DNA from: a bacterium
Lineage (GTDB): Bacteria > Spirochaetota > UBA4802 > UBA5550
Direction: 5' to 3'
Assembly (NCBI GenBank): GCA_024224995.1
Contig: JAAENB010001300.1
Location: 1 to 5,427, forward strand
DNA: 5,427 bases
Shown: positions 1-5,376 of the stretch, one piece after another
Layout: each line of letters begins with the position of its first letter
Numbering within the stretch: position 1 is the stretch's first letter
Translations under genes and position numbers: made by a program
Notes under the pieces: generated by a model
Database searches by the model: none
What the model was told of the DNA's origin: nothing
Seen by the model: only the letters and a program-made list of their open reading frames with translations

Positions 1-8
1 AACTGCTA

Positions 9-161
9 TCAAGAAATTCTTTTTAAATAGGGCCGGTTTCCGGGGATTTTGCCAGGGAGCGGTTTTCGTGACGTTTTTGTGTAGGGGGGGGAGAGGCATG
101 CCTCGCCCCTACACAAAAACGACACAGAGGGGTGAACCCCAAATAAACACCGCGTACGGGC
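9..161. repeat. Dispersed repeat module, copy A
   Basis: Non-coding sequence related to the mosaic at the other end of the window. Bases 9-53 match 5170-5215 with a few mismatches and one single-base indel; the shared core includes TTTCCGGGGATTTTGCC. Bases 146-161 (AACACCGCGTACGGGC) match 5304-5319 exactly. Between these two matches copy A carries a different palindrome (72-121) from the one in the 5141-5427 unit. The module ends about 50 bp from the 3' end of the minus-strand RHH gene; 162-210 shows nothing recognisable. The repeat family is not one I can name. The similarity is read by eye from the sequence. Confidence 0.7.
72..121. repeat. Imperfect palindrome with 16-bp arms and GCATGC core
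   Basis: The outer arms 72-87 and 106-121 are perfectly complementary over 16 bp (CGTTTTTGTGTAGGGG and its complement). A second perfect palindrome, GAGGCATGCCTC (93-104), sits at the centre, offset by extra Gs on the left side (88-92), so the full hairpin would have an asymmetric bulge. The run of eight Gs (84-91) suggests slippage. It resembles GTAGGGGCGAGGC-type dispersed palindromes that I recall from many bacterial genomes, but I cannot confirm family membership here. Confidence 0.8.
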
Positions 162-210
162 TGAAACAGATCCATTTATATAATTTGGGTGAAGATTCCT
201 TGTTGTGCTG

Positions 211-726
211 CTACATGAGCCTGCATCCTAGCAAATCTACCGTTTTCTCCGGTAATCCCCAAAAAATCTGCCATGAAATCACTCCATGCATCTCCGATGA
301 GCTTATCACATAATGTTTGAACCGATAGTTATCGGTCAGAACAGGATCTTCCTGGGGAAGGCCCAGGATAGAATCGAGGTGTTTCGCCACAGCATAGGCC
401 ACAATTAAAGAAACGGACATTTTGCGGAATTTTCGAAGATCCAGGTACATCTCATACCCGTCCTCCTGGAACGAGATATGGAACTTATGCCAGCTATCTT
501 CTTCCGGAACATCATGGGAATCGGGATCAAGATCCGGATCAAAAACAGGGGTGAGACGCTGGTATTGAACAGCAATAGCCATGCGCGCGGAAAAGTCCTT
601 CTCGTTCATAACTTTTTTCAGCAGTTTAATAATAACAGCGGACCTTGAAATGCCAAGTGTTTCAGCGGCATCATTGACTTTTTCCAGTACGGAGACTCGA
701 AAGTTAATAGTAGTTTGAATTATCAT
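211..726 (-). CDS. Ribbon-helix-helix (CopG/Arc-like) DNA-binding protein, possible tandem RHH
   Basis: A 171-residue protein, probably a transcriptional regulator. Residues 4-11 (QTTINFRV) form a β-strand and 12-24 a first helix; 26-40, beginning ISRSAVIIKLL, form a second helix. This is the strand-helix-helix order of MetJ/Arc/CopG proteins, which bind DNA as dimers through the strands. An acidic linker (about 63-78, rich in D, P and E) follows. Residues 81-117 then repeat the same strand-helix-helix pattern without gaps at an offset of 77 residues, so the chain may be a covalent pseudo-dimer (inference). The C-terminal 50 residues are unrecognised. The start at 726 is chosen over an upstream ATG at 774 because AAGGA lies 7 bases before it and the RHH strand begins at once. 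No toxin gene is adjacent, so an antitoxin role has no support. The target DNA is unknown. Confidence 0.85.
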   Translation of the reverse strand: MIIQTTINFRVSVLEKVNDAAETLGISRSAVIIKLLKKVMNEKDFSARMAIAVQYQRLTPVFDPDLDPDSHDVPEEDSWHKFHISFQEDGYEMYLDLRKFRKMSVSLIVAYAVAKHLDSILGLPQEDPVLTDNYRFKHYVISSSEMHGVISWQIFWGLPEKTVDLLGCRLM

Positions 727-733
727 AAAAGTA

Positions 734-738
734 TCCTT
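734..738 (-). promoter_or_regulatory. Ribosome binding site of the RHH gene
   Basis: AAGGA on the minus strand, 7 bases before the ATG at 726. It fixes the start at 726 rather than the in-frame ATG at 774, which would add 16 residues (MYLIYIMLIPGYKDTF) unlike an RHH N-terminus. Confidence 0.75.
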
Positions 739-766
739 ATAACCTGGTATCAGCATGATATAAATT

Positions 767-847
767 AGGTACAAGGAGCAGGGAGCAAGGGAAAAGAAAA
801 GAATCTACTTAAAACAACTTTCACCTTGTACCATGAACCTTGCTCCT
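767..847. repeat. Imperfect inverted repeat of AAGG-type short units
   Basis: The left arm 767-790 is built from related short units (GGTACAAGG, AGCAGGG, AGCAAGG). Its imperfect inverse is 824-847 (CCTTGTACC followed by AACCTTGCTCCT), with about 17 of 24 positions paired. The intervening 33 bp are AT-rich. It lies between the RHH gene and the first 48-bp direct repeat. It could be a small non-coding insertion; no coding potential is seen. Confidence 0.5.
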
Positions 848-892
848 TACTTATATAGCATCATTTTAGGGCAAAACGTAACAAACTTTTTT
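845..892. repeat. 48-bp direct repeat, copy 1
   Basis: Matches 2859-2906 with no gaps, 43 of 48 positions identical, at a constant offset of 2014. It includes AGCATCATTT and GTAACAAACTTTTTT. On the minus strand it lies about 120 bp upstream of the RHH start codon, between that gene and the 3' end of the HD-GYP gene. Just beyond it, 883-912 can form an all-AT hairpin (AAACTTTTTTT with its complement) that is a poor candidate for a terminator. Confidence 0.8.
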
Positions 893-929
893 TTAAAAAG
901 CAAAAAAAGTTTAAAAAAGACAGCGCCGG

Positions 930-2669
930 TCACCGTTTCCCAAAGCGTTCAAATATTTCGTTCATACGGTCCGCGACCCGGGTGAAGGCGTCCAGAACAA
1001 GGGGATCAAAATCGGAAGGATCTGTTTTTTCGTCGCCCTTTAGTATAATTGACACAGCCTGTTCATGGGACAGTGTTGATTTAAAACTCCGTTTTTGCCG
1101 CAGGGCATCGTATACATCAGCTAATTTTACGATTCTTCCGGGGAGTGGAATTTCCGTACCTTTGAGTCCTTGCGGATACCCGGTGCCGTTATATTTTTCG
1201 TGATGCGTCCGGGCAATCTCAGCAGCCATTTTAAGGCGAGGGGAGTCTCCTAAGATATGAGCCCCGTAGAACGTATGAAGCTTAATTGCTTCGTATTCGT
1301 TTTCCGACAGGGGGCCTTCTTTTTTAAGAACATCGGGGTGGATATATATCTTACCCACATCGTGCATTTGAGCAAAATGATATATCTTATGAATAAAATC
1401 ATCATCCATACCCAGCGCTTCGGCCAGCAGTTTCGCGTATTCCTTCATCCGGGTTTCATGATCTCCCCTGTCTTCGTCGTTTGCCTGCGAAGCCCTGGCG
1501 AGCGTGTCAATGGTATAGATAAATGCTTCTTCCGTTTGTTTCGTCTCTTCGGATATCTTTTTCAGGGAATTGGCAAACACAGCCAGCCCTTTAATAAGAT
1601 AGGCATCGAACCTGGTTATTAATTTCCCGTGATAAAAAGCGATAATAGCCACCTGGCCGCTAATATAAGTGGCGTATCGTTCTATGGTGCCTGTTTTCTC
1701 ACGCACAACAGCATGGAAGTGTGATTGATATTCCGAAAGGGTTTTGCCTTCTTCTTCCCAGTTCGACCAGACCACTTCATCTCCACCAAAGTTAATGGCG
1801 ACCTTTTCTTTTTCCGGAACAATAGTAATCAGCTCGGGGTCTTTAATCACAATATTGTTCATCTTGCTGTGGATATGGCCCGAAAATGTTCCATCCCCGG
1901 CTTTGAACGTCAGGAAGATGAATGAAGCTTTGTTTGGATCATCTTCACCTTTATTTTTTAACAGCCTTTCCATAATGGCTTTGTAATGTTCTTCCAGTTT
2001 GAATGTGAGGGGATCGTATCGCGTAAATGTTCTGTCCATGAAATCATAGAGGCGCATGATATTATCATAGGACCTGCTTAAGCGGTCTTTTAAATTGACG
2101 GTTTCGCTAATGTCATGGCCTGAGACAAAAATAGAATCTTCGTCACGAAAGGTCCTGAAGGTAAAATCAATGGTTTTGCCTTCTATCGTGTGTATCAAAG
2201 AGAGGGTTCTGTTTTTTCCCAGTATCATGCCAATTTTGGATCTATACTCCGGGGGCAATATTTCCGCGCCATCTTCCCGGCCAATATTAAGATTATCAAG
2301 AAATAATTCCGCAGAGGGATTCATGTAAGAAATATTCCCCTCAATGTCCAGTTTCATAACAATACCCGGGTTCGACCCGGGGAATTTTAACAGGCTTGCC
2401 CGTTCTTTTTGAATGGTTAAATTGCTGCCGATTGTTGTTACTATCCAGGGGATTAAATAGGGGATTAATACATGAATGAGGCCGTATATAATATTACCGG
2501 AAAAATTTCCCGCAATAACTTCAGCATGATTGATGCCCTTTGCCAGGTATTCCGCGAGCCCCAAAAACAGGTGGATGCCGCTTCCCACGAGAATTGCTGC
2601 CAGAAAAGGGCGACTGAAGATGAAACTGATGTATTTCCATGCTCCTTTTGTCATACGTAAGTATAGCAT
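930..2669 (-). CDS. Membrane-bound PAS / HD-GYP cyclic-di-GMP phosphodiesterase
   Basis: A 579-residue signalling protein expected to hydrolyse c-di-GMP at the inner membrane. Two hydrophobic helices (about 21-43 and 58-84) are followed by a PAS-like domain (about 93-195, with NPGIVMKLDIEGNISYMNPSAE as its hallmark start). A GAF-like αβ region spans about 200-370, and the HD-GYP domain about 383-575. The metal and catalytic set is complete: H404, H436-D437 with K440 (HDVGK), H465, H489-H490 and the GTGYP loop at 495-499, then D518 in ADVYDAL. It is therefore predicted active. The PAS and GAF-like parts suggest ligand or redox sensing, but no ligand can be read from the sequence. It appears to be transcribed alone, divergent from the lipoprotein gene. 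The longest form is given; the ATG at 2654 (residue 6) is equally plausible because a strong promoter overlaps the first codons. Confidence 0.95.
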   Translation of the reverse strand: MLYLRMTKGAWKYISFIFSRPFLAAILVGSGIHLFLGLAEYLAKGINHAEVIAGNFSGNIIYGLIHVLIPYLIPWIVTTIGSNLTIQKERASLLKFPGSNPGIVMKLDIEGNISYMNPSAELFLDNLNIGREDGAEILPPEYRSKIGMILGKNRTLSLIHTIEGKTIDFTFRTFRDEDSIFVSGHDISETVNLKDRLSRSYDNIMRLYDFMDRTFTRYDPLTFKLEEHYKAIMERLLKNKGEDDPNKASFIFLTFKAGDGTFSGHIHSKMNNIVIKDPELITIVPEKEKVAINFGGDEVVWSNWEEEGKTLSEYQSHFHAVVREKTGTIERYATYISGQVAIIAFYHGKLITRFDAYLIKGLAVFANSLKKISEETKQTEEAFIYTIDTLARASQANDEDRGDHETRMKEYAKLLAEALGMDDDFIHKIYHFAQMHDVGKIYIHPDVLKKEGPLSENEYEAIKLHTFYGAHILGDSPRLKMAAEIARTHHEKYNGTGYPQGLKGTEIPLPGRIVKLADVYDALRQKRSFKSTLSHEQAVSIILKGDEKTDPSDFDPLVLDAFTRVADRMNEIFERFGKR

Positions 2670-2688
2670 ATTCCGGGTTTTGCTTCAA
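2660..2688 (-). promoter_or_regulatory. Sigma-70-type promoter of the HD-GYP gene
   Basis: On the minus strand, TTGAAG (2688-2683), a 17-bp spacer and TATACT (2665-2660) form a near-consensus -35/-10 pair. Transcription would start at about 2653-2655, that is, at the A of the in-frame ATG at 2654. The -10 box lies inside the codons of the longer form starting at 2669. Either the mRNA is leaderless from 2654, or this pair is fortuitous and a promoter lies further upstream. Confidence 0.5.
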
Positions 2689-2718
2689 ATAAAAAAAGCG
2701 GGTTTTTTGCCGGGGTGA

Positions 2719-2744
2719 GCACCTCAGAGCTCTTTAAAAGAGCT
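2719..2744 (+). repeat. 26-bp inverted repeat, left copy
   Basis: An exact reverse complement of 4701-4726, 26 of 26 bases. It begins GCACCTCAGAGCTC and ends AAAAGAGCT. The inner 17 bases (2728-2744) are themselves a near-palindrome with 8-bp arms. Sequence outside the pair is only weakly alike (CGGG at 2711 against CCCG at 4731). No target-site duplication is seen outside the pair. Confidence 0.9.
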
Positions 2745-2858
2745 GTTAACACCGGTCCATTTTCTGCGGATTGTATATAGTGCTGTGTGGCAGGATCTTT
2801 CCGGTCTAAAGGAAGTTTATTATCAGCATGACTTTTTTTTGATTTTAAAAGCACACAC

Positions 2859-2906
2859 CCTTACTTATAGAGCATCATTTAAGAGGAAAAAGTAACAAAC
2901 TTTTTT
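2859..2906. repeat. 48-bp direct repeat, copy 2
   Basis: Second copy of the element at 845-892 (43/48, ungapped). On the minus strand it lies about 190-205 bp upstream of the HD-GYP start. An 11-bp match (TATCAGCATGA) at 749-759 and 2821-2831 lies on the same side of both copies, so the shared region probably extends beyond the 48 bp. The rest of the 429-bp gap 2670-3098 is AT-rich and holds the promoters and the left 26-bp repeat, but no supportable gene. Confidence 0.8.
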
Positions 2907-3022
2907 AGAAAAACTCAAAAAAACATAAAAATAACCATTTTTACACTTTTTTATCAACAATACTGTTGTTCATTCCTCCCCACCTAGCACTCATTCCCAT
3001 GCTATAGACATCCGGATAAAAA

Positions 3023-3053
3023 TTGAGTACATTTACTAATATCAAAGGATAAT
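3023..3053 (+). promoter_or_regulatory. Candidate promoter of the lipoprotein gene
   Basis: TTGAGT (3023-3028) and GATAAT (3048-3053), separated by 19 bp, longer than the ideal 17. The predicted start near 3060 leaves a leader of about 39 bases before the ATG. This is the best pair by eye in the AT-rich upstream region; an alternative -35 at other spacing cannot be excluded. Confidence 0.35.
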
Positions 3054-3086
3054 ACTCATTTCATCAAATAGGTCTTTTCAAAGAAA

Positions 3087-3092
3087 AAGGAG
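3087..3092 (+). promoter_or_regulatory. Ribosome binding site of the lipoprotein gene
   Basis: AAGGAG, 6 bases before the ATG at 3099. It is a near-perfect Shine-Dalgarno sequence and supports this start, which is followed directly by a lipoprotein signal peptide. Confidence 0.85.
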
Positions 3093-3098
3093 ATTAAA

Positions 3099-4595
3099 AT
3101 GAATCTATTTATAAATCGAAACCTGATAAGCATACTACTGGTAACAGTAATGGCATTAACCGGATGTGAGGCCGGGCTTAATTCCTCAAGTGATACCAAT
3201 GATAGCCAGGATAGCGGATTCAGTTTTTCCGATCTGTATACACAAATAAACACTCTGAAAACAGAAGTTGAGACATTGCGCAAAGTCAATGAAGACCAGC
3301 AAGAAACAATAGACGCAATAACCGGCGGGTCAGGGACTTCCATAAGCAGCCTGGTAAGCCGAATTGGCGACCTGGAAAGTTACGCGGGAGATGTTACTGC
3401 GAATCCGGCCAGTACATTGACAGCAAGAATCGTGTCACTAGAGAACAATGTGAGCAGGATTGATGATATAGAAAGCTATGTGGGAGACATTGCAGCCAGT
3501 CCGGCCAGCACAATATCGGCCAGGGTAACTAAAATAGAAGACAATATTGGAACGCTGGAAGCAGCTCCTGCTAAAACAATAACCGAGAGGGTTGTTTCAG
3601 TTGAGGGCAATGTGGGTTCGGTTTCTTCAAGCGGTCTGGATACCAGGATTGATGATATAGAAAGTTATGTAGGCAGCATTTCTGCCAATCCGGCAAATAC
3701 AGTTAGTGAGCGGATTGCGGCGATAGAGGGAAATATAGATTCTGTTATAATCAGCACACTCGATTCAGATGTAACAACTCTCAAAAATCTTTTAACCGGA
3801 GTTACCAGGGAATCAGATACATACGGAGAACGGATCGTTTTCAGTAATCTAAATGTACAAATAAACAGTGGAGCAGGTTCTACAGCCTCCGCAGTAAACG
3901 GACTTGGAAACTTGATTATAGGATATAATGAATTAAGAGTAAGTGATAATGATCGATCAGGTTCACATAATCTAATTGTAGGAAGCGGGCAGAACTATAC
4001 ATCATATGGCGGTTTTGTAGCAGGGAGAGATAATAGCATAATTGAGATCTTTGCCAGCGTACTCGGAGGGACCAACCATACAGCCAGTGGAAATTATTCA
4101 GTTGTGAGCGGAGGATATGCCAACACAGCCAGTGGGCAGCATGCCAGCGTGAGCGGAGGATCTACTAATATAGCAAGTCTTAACGGAGCCAGTGTAAGTG
4201 GCGGGTATCTTAATAAAGCCGAAGGATGGAGTTCCAGTATAAGCGGAGGGATGAATAACACAACCTCTGAAGAGTATTCCAGTATTACCGGAGGACACAC
4301 CAACTATGCGACCGGAATATATTCCTGTATTACCGGGGGAACGGAGAATACATCCAGTGGAAATTATGCGGTAGTGAGCGGCGGATATGCCAATACAGCA
4401 AGCGGGCAGCATGCCGTTGTAAGTGGAGGATCTACTAATGAAGCCAGTTATTATGGAGCCAGTGTAAGCGGTGGGGAGAATAACACAGCGGGAGGATGGA
4501 GTTCCAGCATAAGTGGGGGAACAAATAGAACCATAGCCGCTGACGGAAAATATGATTGGGCTGCAGGAACCCCCTTCTATTCTAATTATGAGTAA
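3099..4595 (+). CDS. Surface lipoprotein with coiled-coil stalk and YadA-like β-roll head
   Basis: A 498-residue predicted lipoprotein, probably an adhesin-like fibre. The signal peptide has basic residues at its start, a hydrophobic core (about 9-20) and lipobox LTGC, with lipidation at C23. A Ser/Asp-rich tether (24-44) leads into heptads (I50, L53, V57, L60). The stalk from about 80 to 232 has three RIxDxESYxG units at 88, 120 and 183 and four PAxTxxxR units with prolines at 103, 135, 157 and 198. The head (about 240-498) has ten 15-residue turns with glycine pairs every 15 residues from 323 to 473, consensus GGxxNTASGxxSSVS, like YadA head repeats that form a left-handed β-roll trimer. 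The C-terminus (DWAAGTPFYSNYE) looks like a natural end. There is no C-terminal β-barrel anchor and no peptidase S74 domain. The strong RBS sets the start, and a terminator follows. The ligand is unknown. Confidence 0.92.
   Translation: MNLFINRNLISILLVTVMALTGCEAGLNSSSDTNDSQDSGFSFSDLYTQINTLKTEVETLRKVNEDQQETIDAITGGSGTSISSLVSRIGDLESYAGDVTANPASTLTARIVSLENNVSRIDDIESYVGDIAASPASTISARVTKIEDNIGTLEAAPAKTITERVVSVEGNVGSVSSSGLDTRIDDIESYVGSISANPANTVSERIAAIEGNIDSVIISTLDSDVTTLKNLLTGVTRESDTYGERIVFSNLNVQINSGAGSTASAVNGLGNLIIGYNELRVSDNDRSGSHNLIVGSGQNYTSYGGFVAGRDNSIIEIFASVLGGTNHTASGNYSVVSGGYANTASGQHASVSGGSTNIASLNGASVSGGYLNKAEGWSSSISGGMNNTTSEEYSSITGGHTNYATGIYSCITGGTENTSSGNYAVVSGGYANTASGQHAVVSGGSTNEASYYGASVSGGENNTAGGWSSSISGGTNRTIAADGKYDWAAGTPFYSNYE
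4065..4520 (+). repeat. 45-bp tandem repeat array coding the β-roll head
   Basis: Ten consecutive 45-bp (15-codon) units in frame, each beginning with a Gly-Gly pair, typically in a context such as GTGAGCGGAGGA. Above this, 4080-4250 and 4350-4520 are a higher-order pair offset by exactly 270 bp (six units), visibly more alike than neighbouring units. A block duplication therefore occurred within the array. Codon differences between the blocks are mostly synonymous or conservative. Confidence 0.9.
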
Positions 4596-4630
4596 ACTCT
4601 TGTTAAAACCTGCCGGAAGATTATAACCAG

Positions 4631-4664
4631 AAAACCAGGCATTTAATCCATGCCTGGTTTTTTT
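4631..4664 (+). terminator. Rho-independent terminator of the lipoprotein gene
   Basis: A 12-bp perfect stem (4631-4642 with 4650-4661, core ACCAGGCAT), a 7-base loop TTAATCC, and a run of seven Ts at 4658-4664. It begins 36 bases after the TAA stop. On the reverse strand the stem is also followed by an A-derived T run (AAAA at 4631-4634), but that run is short, so the main direction is forward. Confidence 0.95.
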
Positions 4665-4700
4665 ATATAAAACAAGGACACGATAGTCTCCTTCATCCGA

Positions 4701-4726
4701 AGCTCTTTTAAAGAGCTCTGAGGTGC
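4701..4726 (-). repeat. 26-bp inverted repeat, right copy
   Basis: Exact inverted copy of 2719-2744. The pair encloses 1956 bp containing the lipoprotein gene, its promoter region, its terminator and the second 48-bp direct repeat. It lies at the junction between the gene and the repeat mosaic that follows. Confidence 0.9.
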
Positions 4727-4868
4727 TTTTCCCGAACGTTCTGCAGAGGTATTGCGCCAGGCAGGCATCGTTTACATTCCGGGTTGATATACCTTATATT
4801 GCCCGCTCTGCGGGGCCAGGTGCTCTCAAGAAACTGGGTTTTAAACAGGGCCTGTTTTTCAGGAAGAG

Positions 4869-4888
4869 AGACGTTGCGTGCAACGTCT
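4869..4888. repeat. GACGTTGC palindrome in unit B
   Basis: AGACGTTGC and GCAACGTCT pair over 9 bp around a 2-base centre. It occupies the same place, between the CTGTTTtC block and the following GGTTTCCCGGAGA block, as the palindromes at 72-121 (copy A) and 5231-5253 (unit C). Confidence 0.85.
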
Positions 4889-4987
4889 TTACGGGTTGGT
4901 TTCCCGGAGATTTTTTTGCAAGACCGGTTTTCCGGGAAGAAATGAACTTGAATTTTACCCTTTCGCAGAGCCCACACCCCTCTCCTC

Positions 4988-5038
4988 GGAATCTCCATAG
5001 CCCTGGCCAGAAACCAGCCAGTAAAGGCGTTGCACTGC
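4988..5038. repeat. 51-bp direct repeat, first copy
   Basis: Identical to 5377-5427 except for one base (CCATAGCCC against CCATAACCC), at an offset of 389. It contains CTGGCCAGAAACCAGCCAG and ends in GGCGTTGCACTGC, the left side of a palindrome. Confidence 0.95.
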
Positions 5039-5046
5039 AACGTCTC
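5025..5046. repeat. GCGTTGCACTGCAACG palindrome, inverted copy
   Basis: CGTTGC/GCAACG arms around ACT, extended by further pairs. The 22 bases are the exact reverse complement of 5231-5252, so the same palindrome occurs in opposite orientations at different places in units B and C. Confidence 0.85.
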
Positions 5047-5230
5047 TCAGAACCAAGCCCCTCGCAGGGGTCGCACACCTTGCCCGGAGTATCTTCGTAA
5101 AATAGACCCCGGTATACCCACAGTTTCTTTCGTATTTTTTCCCTGCTTCGCAGGGCCAGCTGCTCTCTCTCAAGAAACCAGATTTTAAATAGGGCCTGTT
5201 TCCGGGGATTTTGCCCGGGGTTTGGTTTTG

Positions 5231-5253
5231 GAGACGTTGCAGTGCAACGCCTC
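5231..5253. repeat. GAGACGTTGC palindrome in unit C
   Basis: GAGACGTTGC pairs with GCAACGCCTC around AGT, 9 of 10 bases complementary. Confidence 0.85.
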
Positions 5254-5308
5254 TACGGGCTCTTTCCCGAAGATTTTATCCCGGGTCAACACCACGGAGG
5301 GGTAACAC

Positions 5309-5342
5309 CGCGTACGGGCACGGCGCGCCGTGCCCGTACGCG
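5309..5342. repeat. 34-bp perfect GC-rich palindrome
   Basis: Two fully complementary 17-base arms meeting at GGCGCGCC (5322-5329), with no spacer. Its left arm matches the end of copy A (152-161), where the right half is missing. It could extrude as a cruciform or fold as a very stable RNA hairpin. Confidence 0.95.
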
Positions 5343-5357
5343 TACCGAATCCCTCGC

Positions 5358-5373
5358 AAGGGTCGCGACCCTT
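5358..5373. repeat. 16-bp perfect palindrome AAGGGTCGCGACCCTT
   Basis: Perfect self-complement. An overlapping alternative pairing exists just to the left (CCCT at 5351 with AGGG at 5359), and unit B has a related CCCCT-CGC-AGGGG hairpin near 5056-5068. Confidence 0.85.
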
Positions 5374-5376
5374 CCC

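Larger units (their letters stand above)
4802..5140. repeat. Repeat-mosaic unit B
   Basis: Non-coding. It opens with a small hairpin (4802-4806 with 4810-4814), then GGGGCCAGGTGCTCTCAAGAAAC and a TTTTAAACAGGGCCTG block that parallels the start of unit C. It contains a GACGTTGC palindrome (4869-4888), the first 51-bp direct repeat (4988-5038) and a second palindrome (5025-5046). Open frames here fall in the repeats, have no ribosome binding sites and code for nothing recognisable. 4727-4801, between the 26-bp repeat and this unit, shows no feature. Confidence 0.6.

Noticed and set aside
68..313. 81-residue plus-strand open frame
   Set aside because: It runs through the palindrome and repeat copy A into the antisense of the RHH gene; there is no ribosome binding site and the protein has no recognisable pattern.
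211..726. Antitoxin of a toxin-antitoxin pair
   Set aside because: The RHH fold fits, but no small toxin-like gene lies next to it within the window.
883..912. Terminator of the HD-GYP gene
   Set aside because: The hairpin is entirely A/T apart from two pairs and is not followed by a T run on the minus strand.
1257..1622. 121-residue plus-strand frame
   Set aside because: It lies antisense inside the HD-GYP gene, whose motifs are complete in the other strand; a shadow frame.
2651..2854. 67-codon minus-strand frame ending as ATGA on the HD-GYP start
   Set aside because: GTG start with poor SD spacing, crosses the 26-bp repeat and the candidate promoter, and has no domain; the overlap is noted only as an alternative for the HD-GYP start.
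4094..4412. Minus-strand frames opposite the lipoprotein head
   Set aside because: Repetitive protein produced by the 45-bp repeats read backwards; no start signals.
4723..5100. 125-residue plus-strand and several minus-strand frames in the mosaic
   Set aside because: They consist of repeat and palindrome sequence; the same peptide (QRLYWLVSGQGYGDS) recurs only because the 51-bp repeat recurs.
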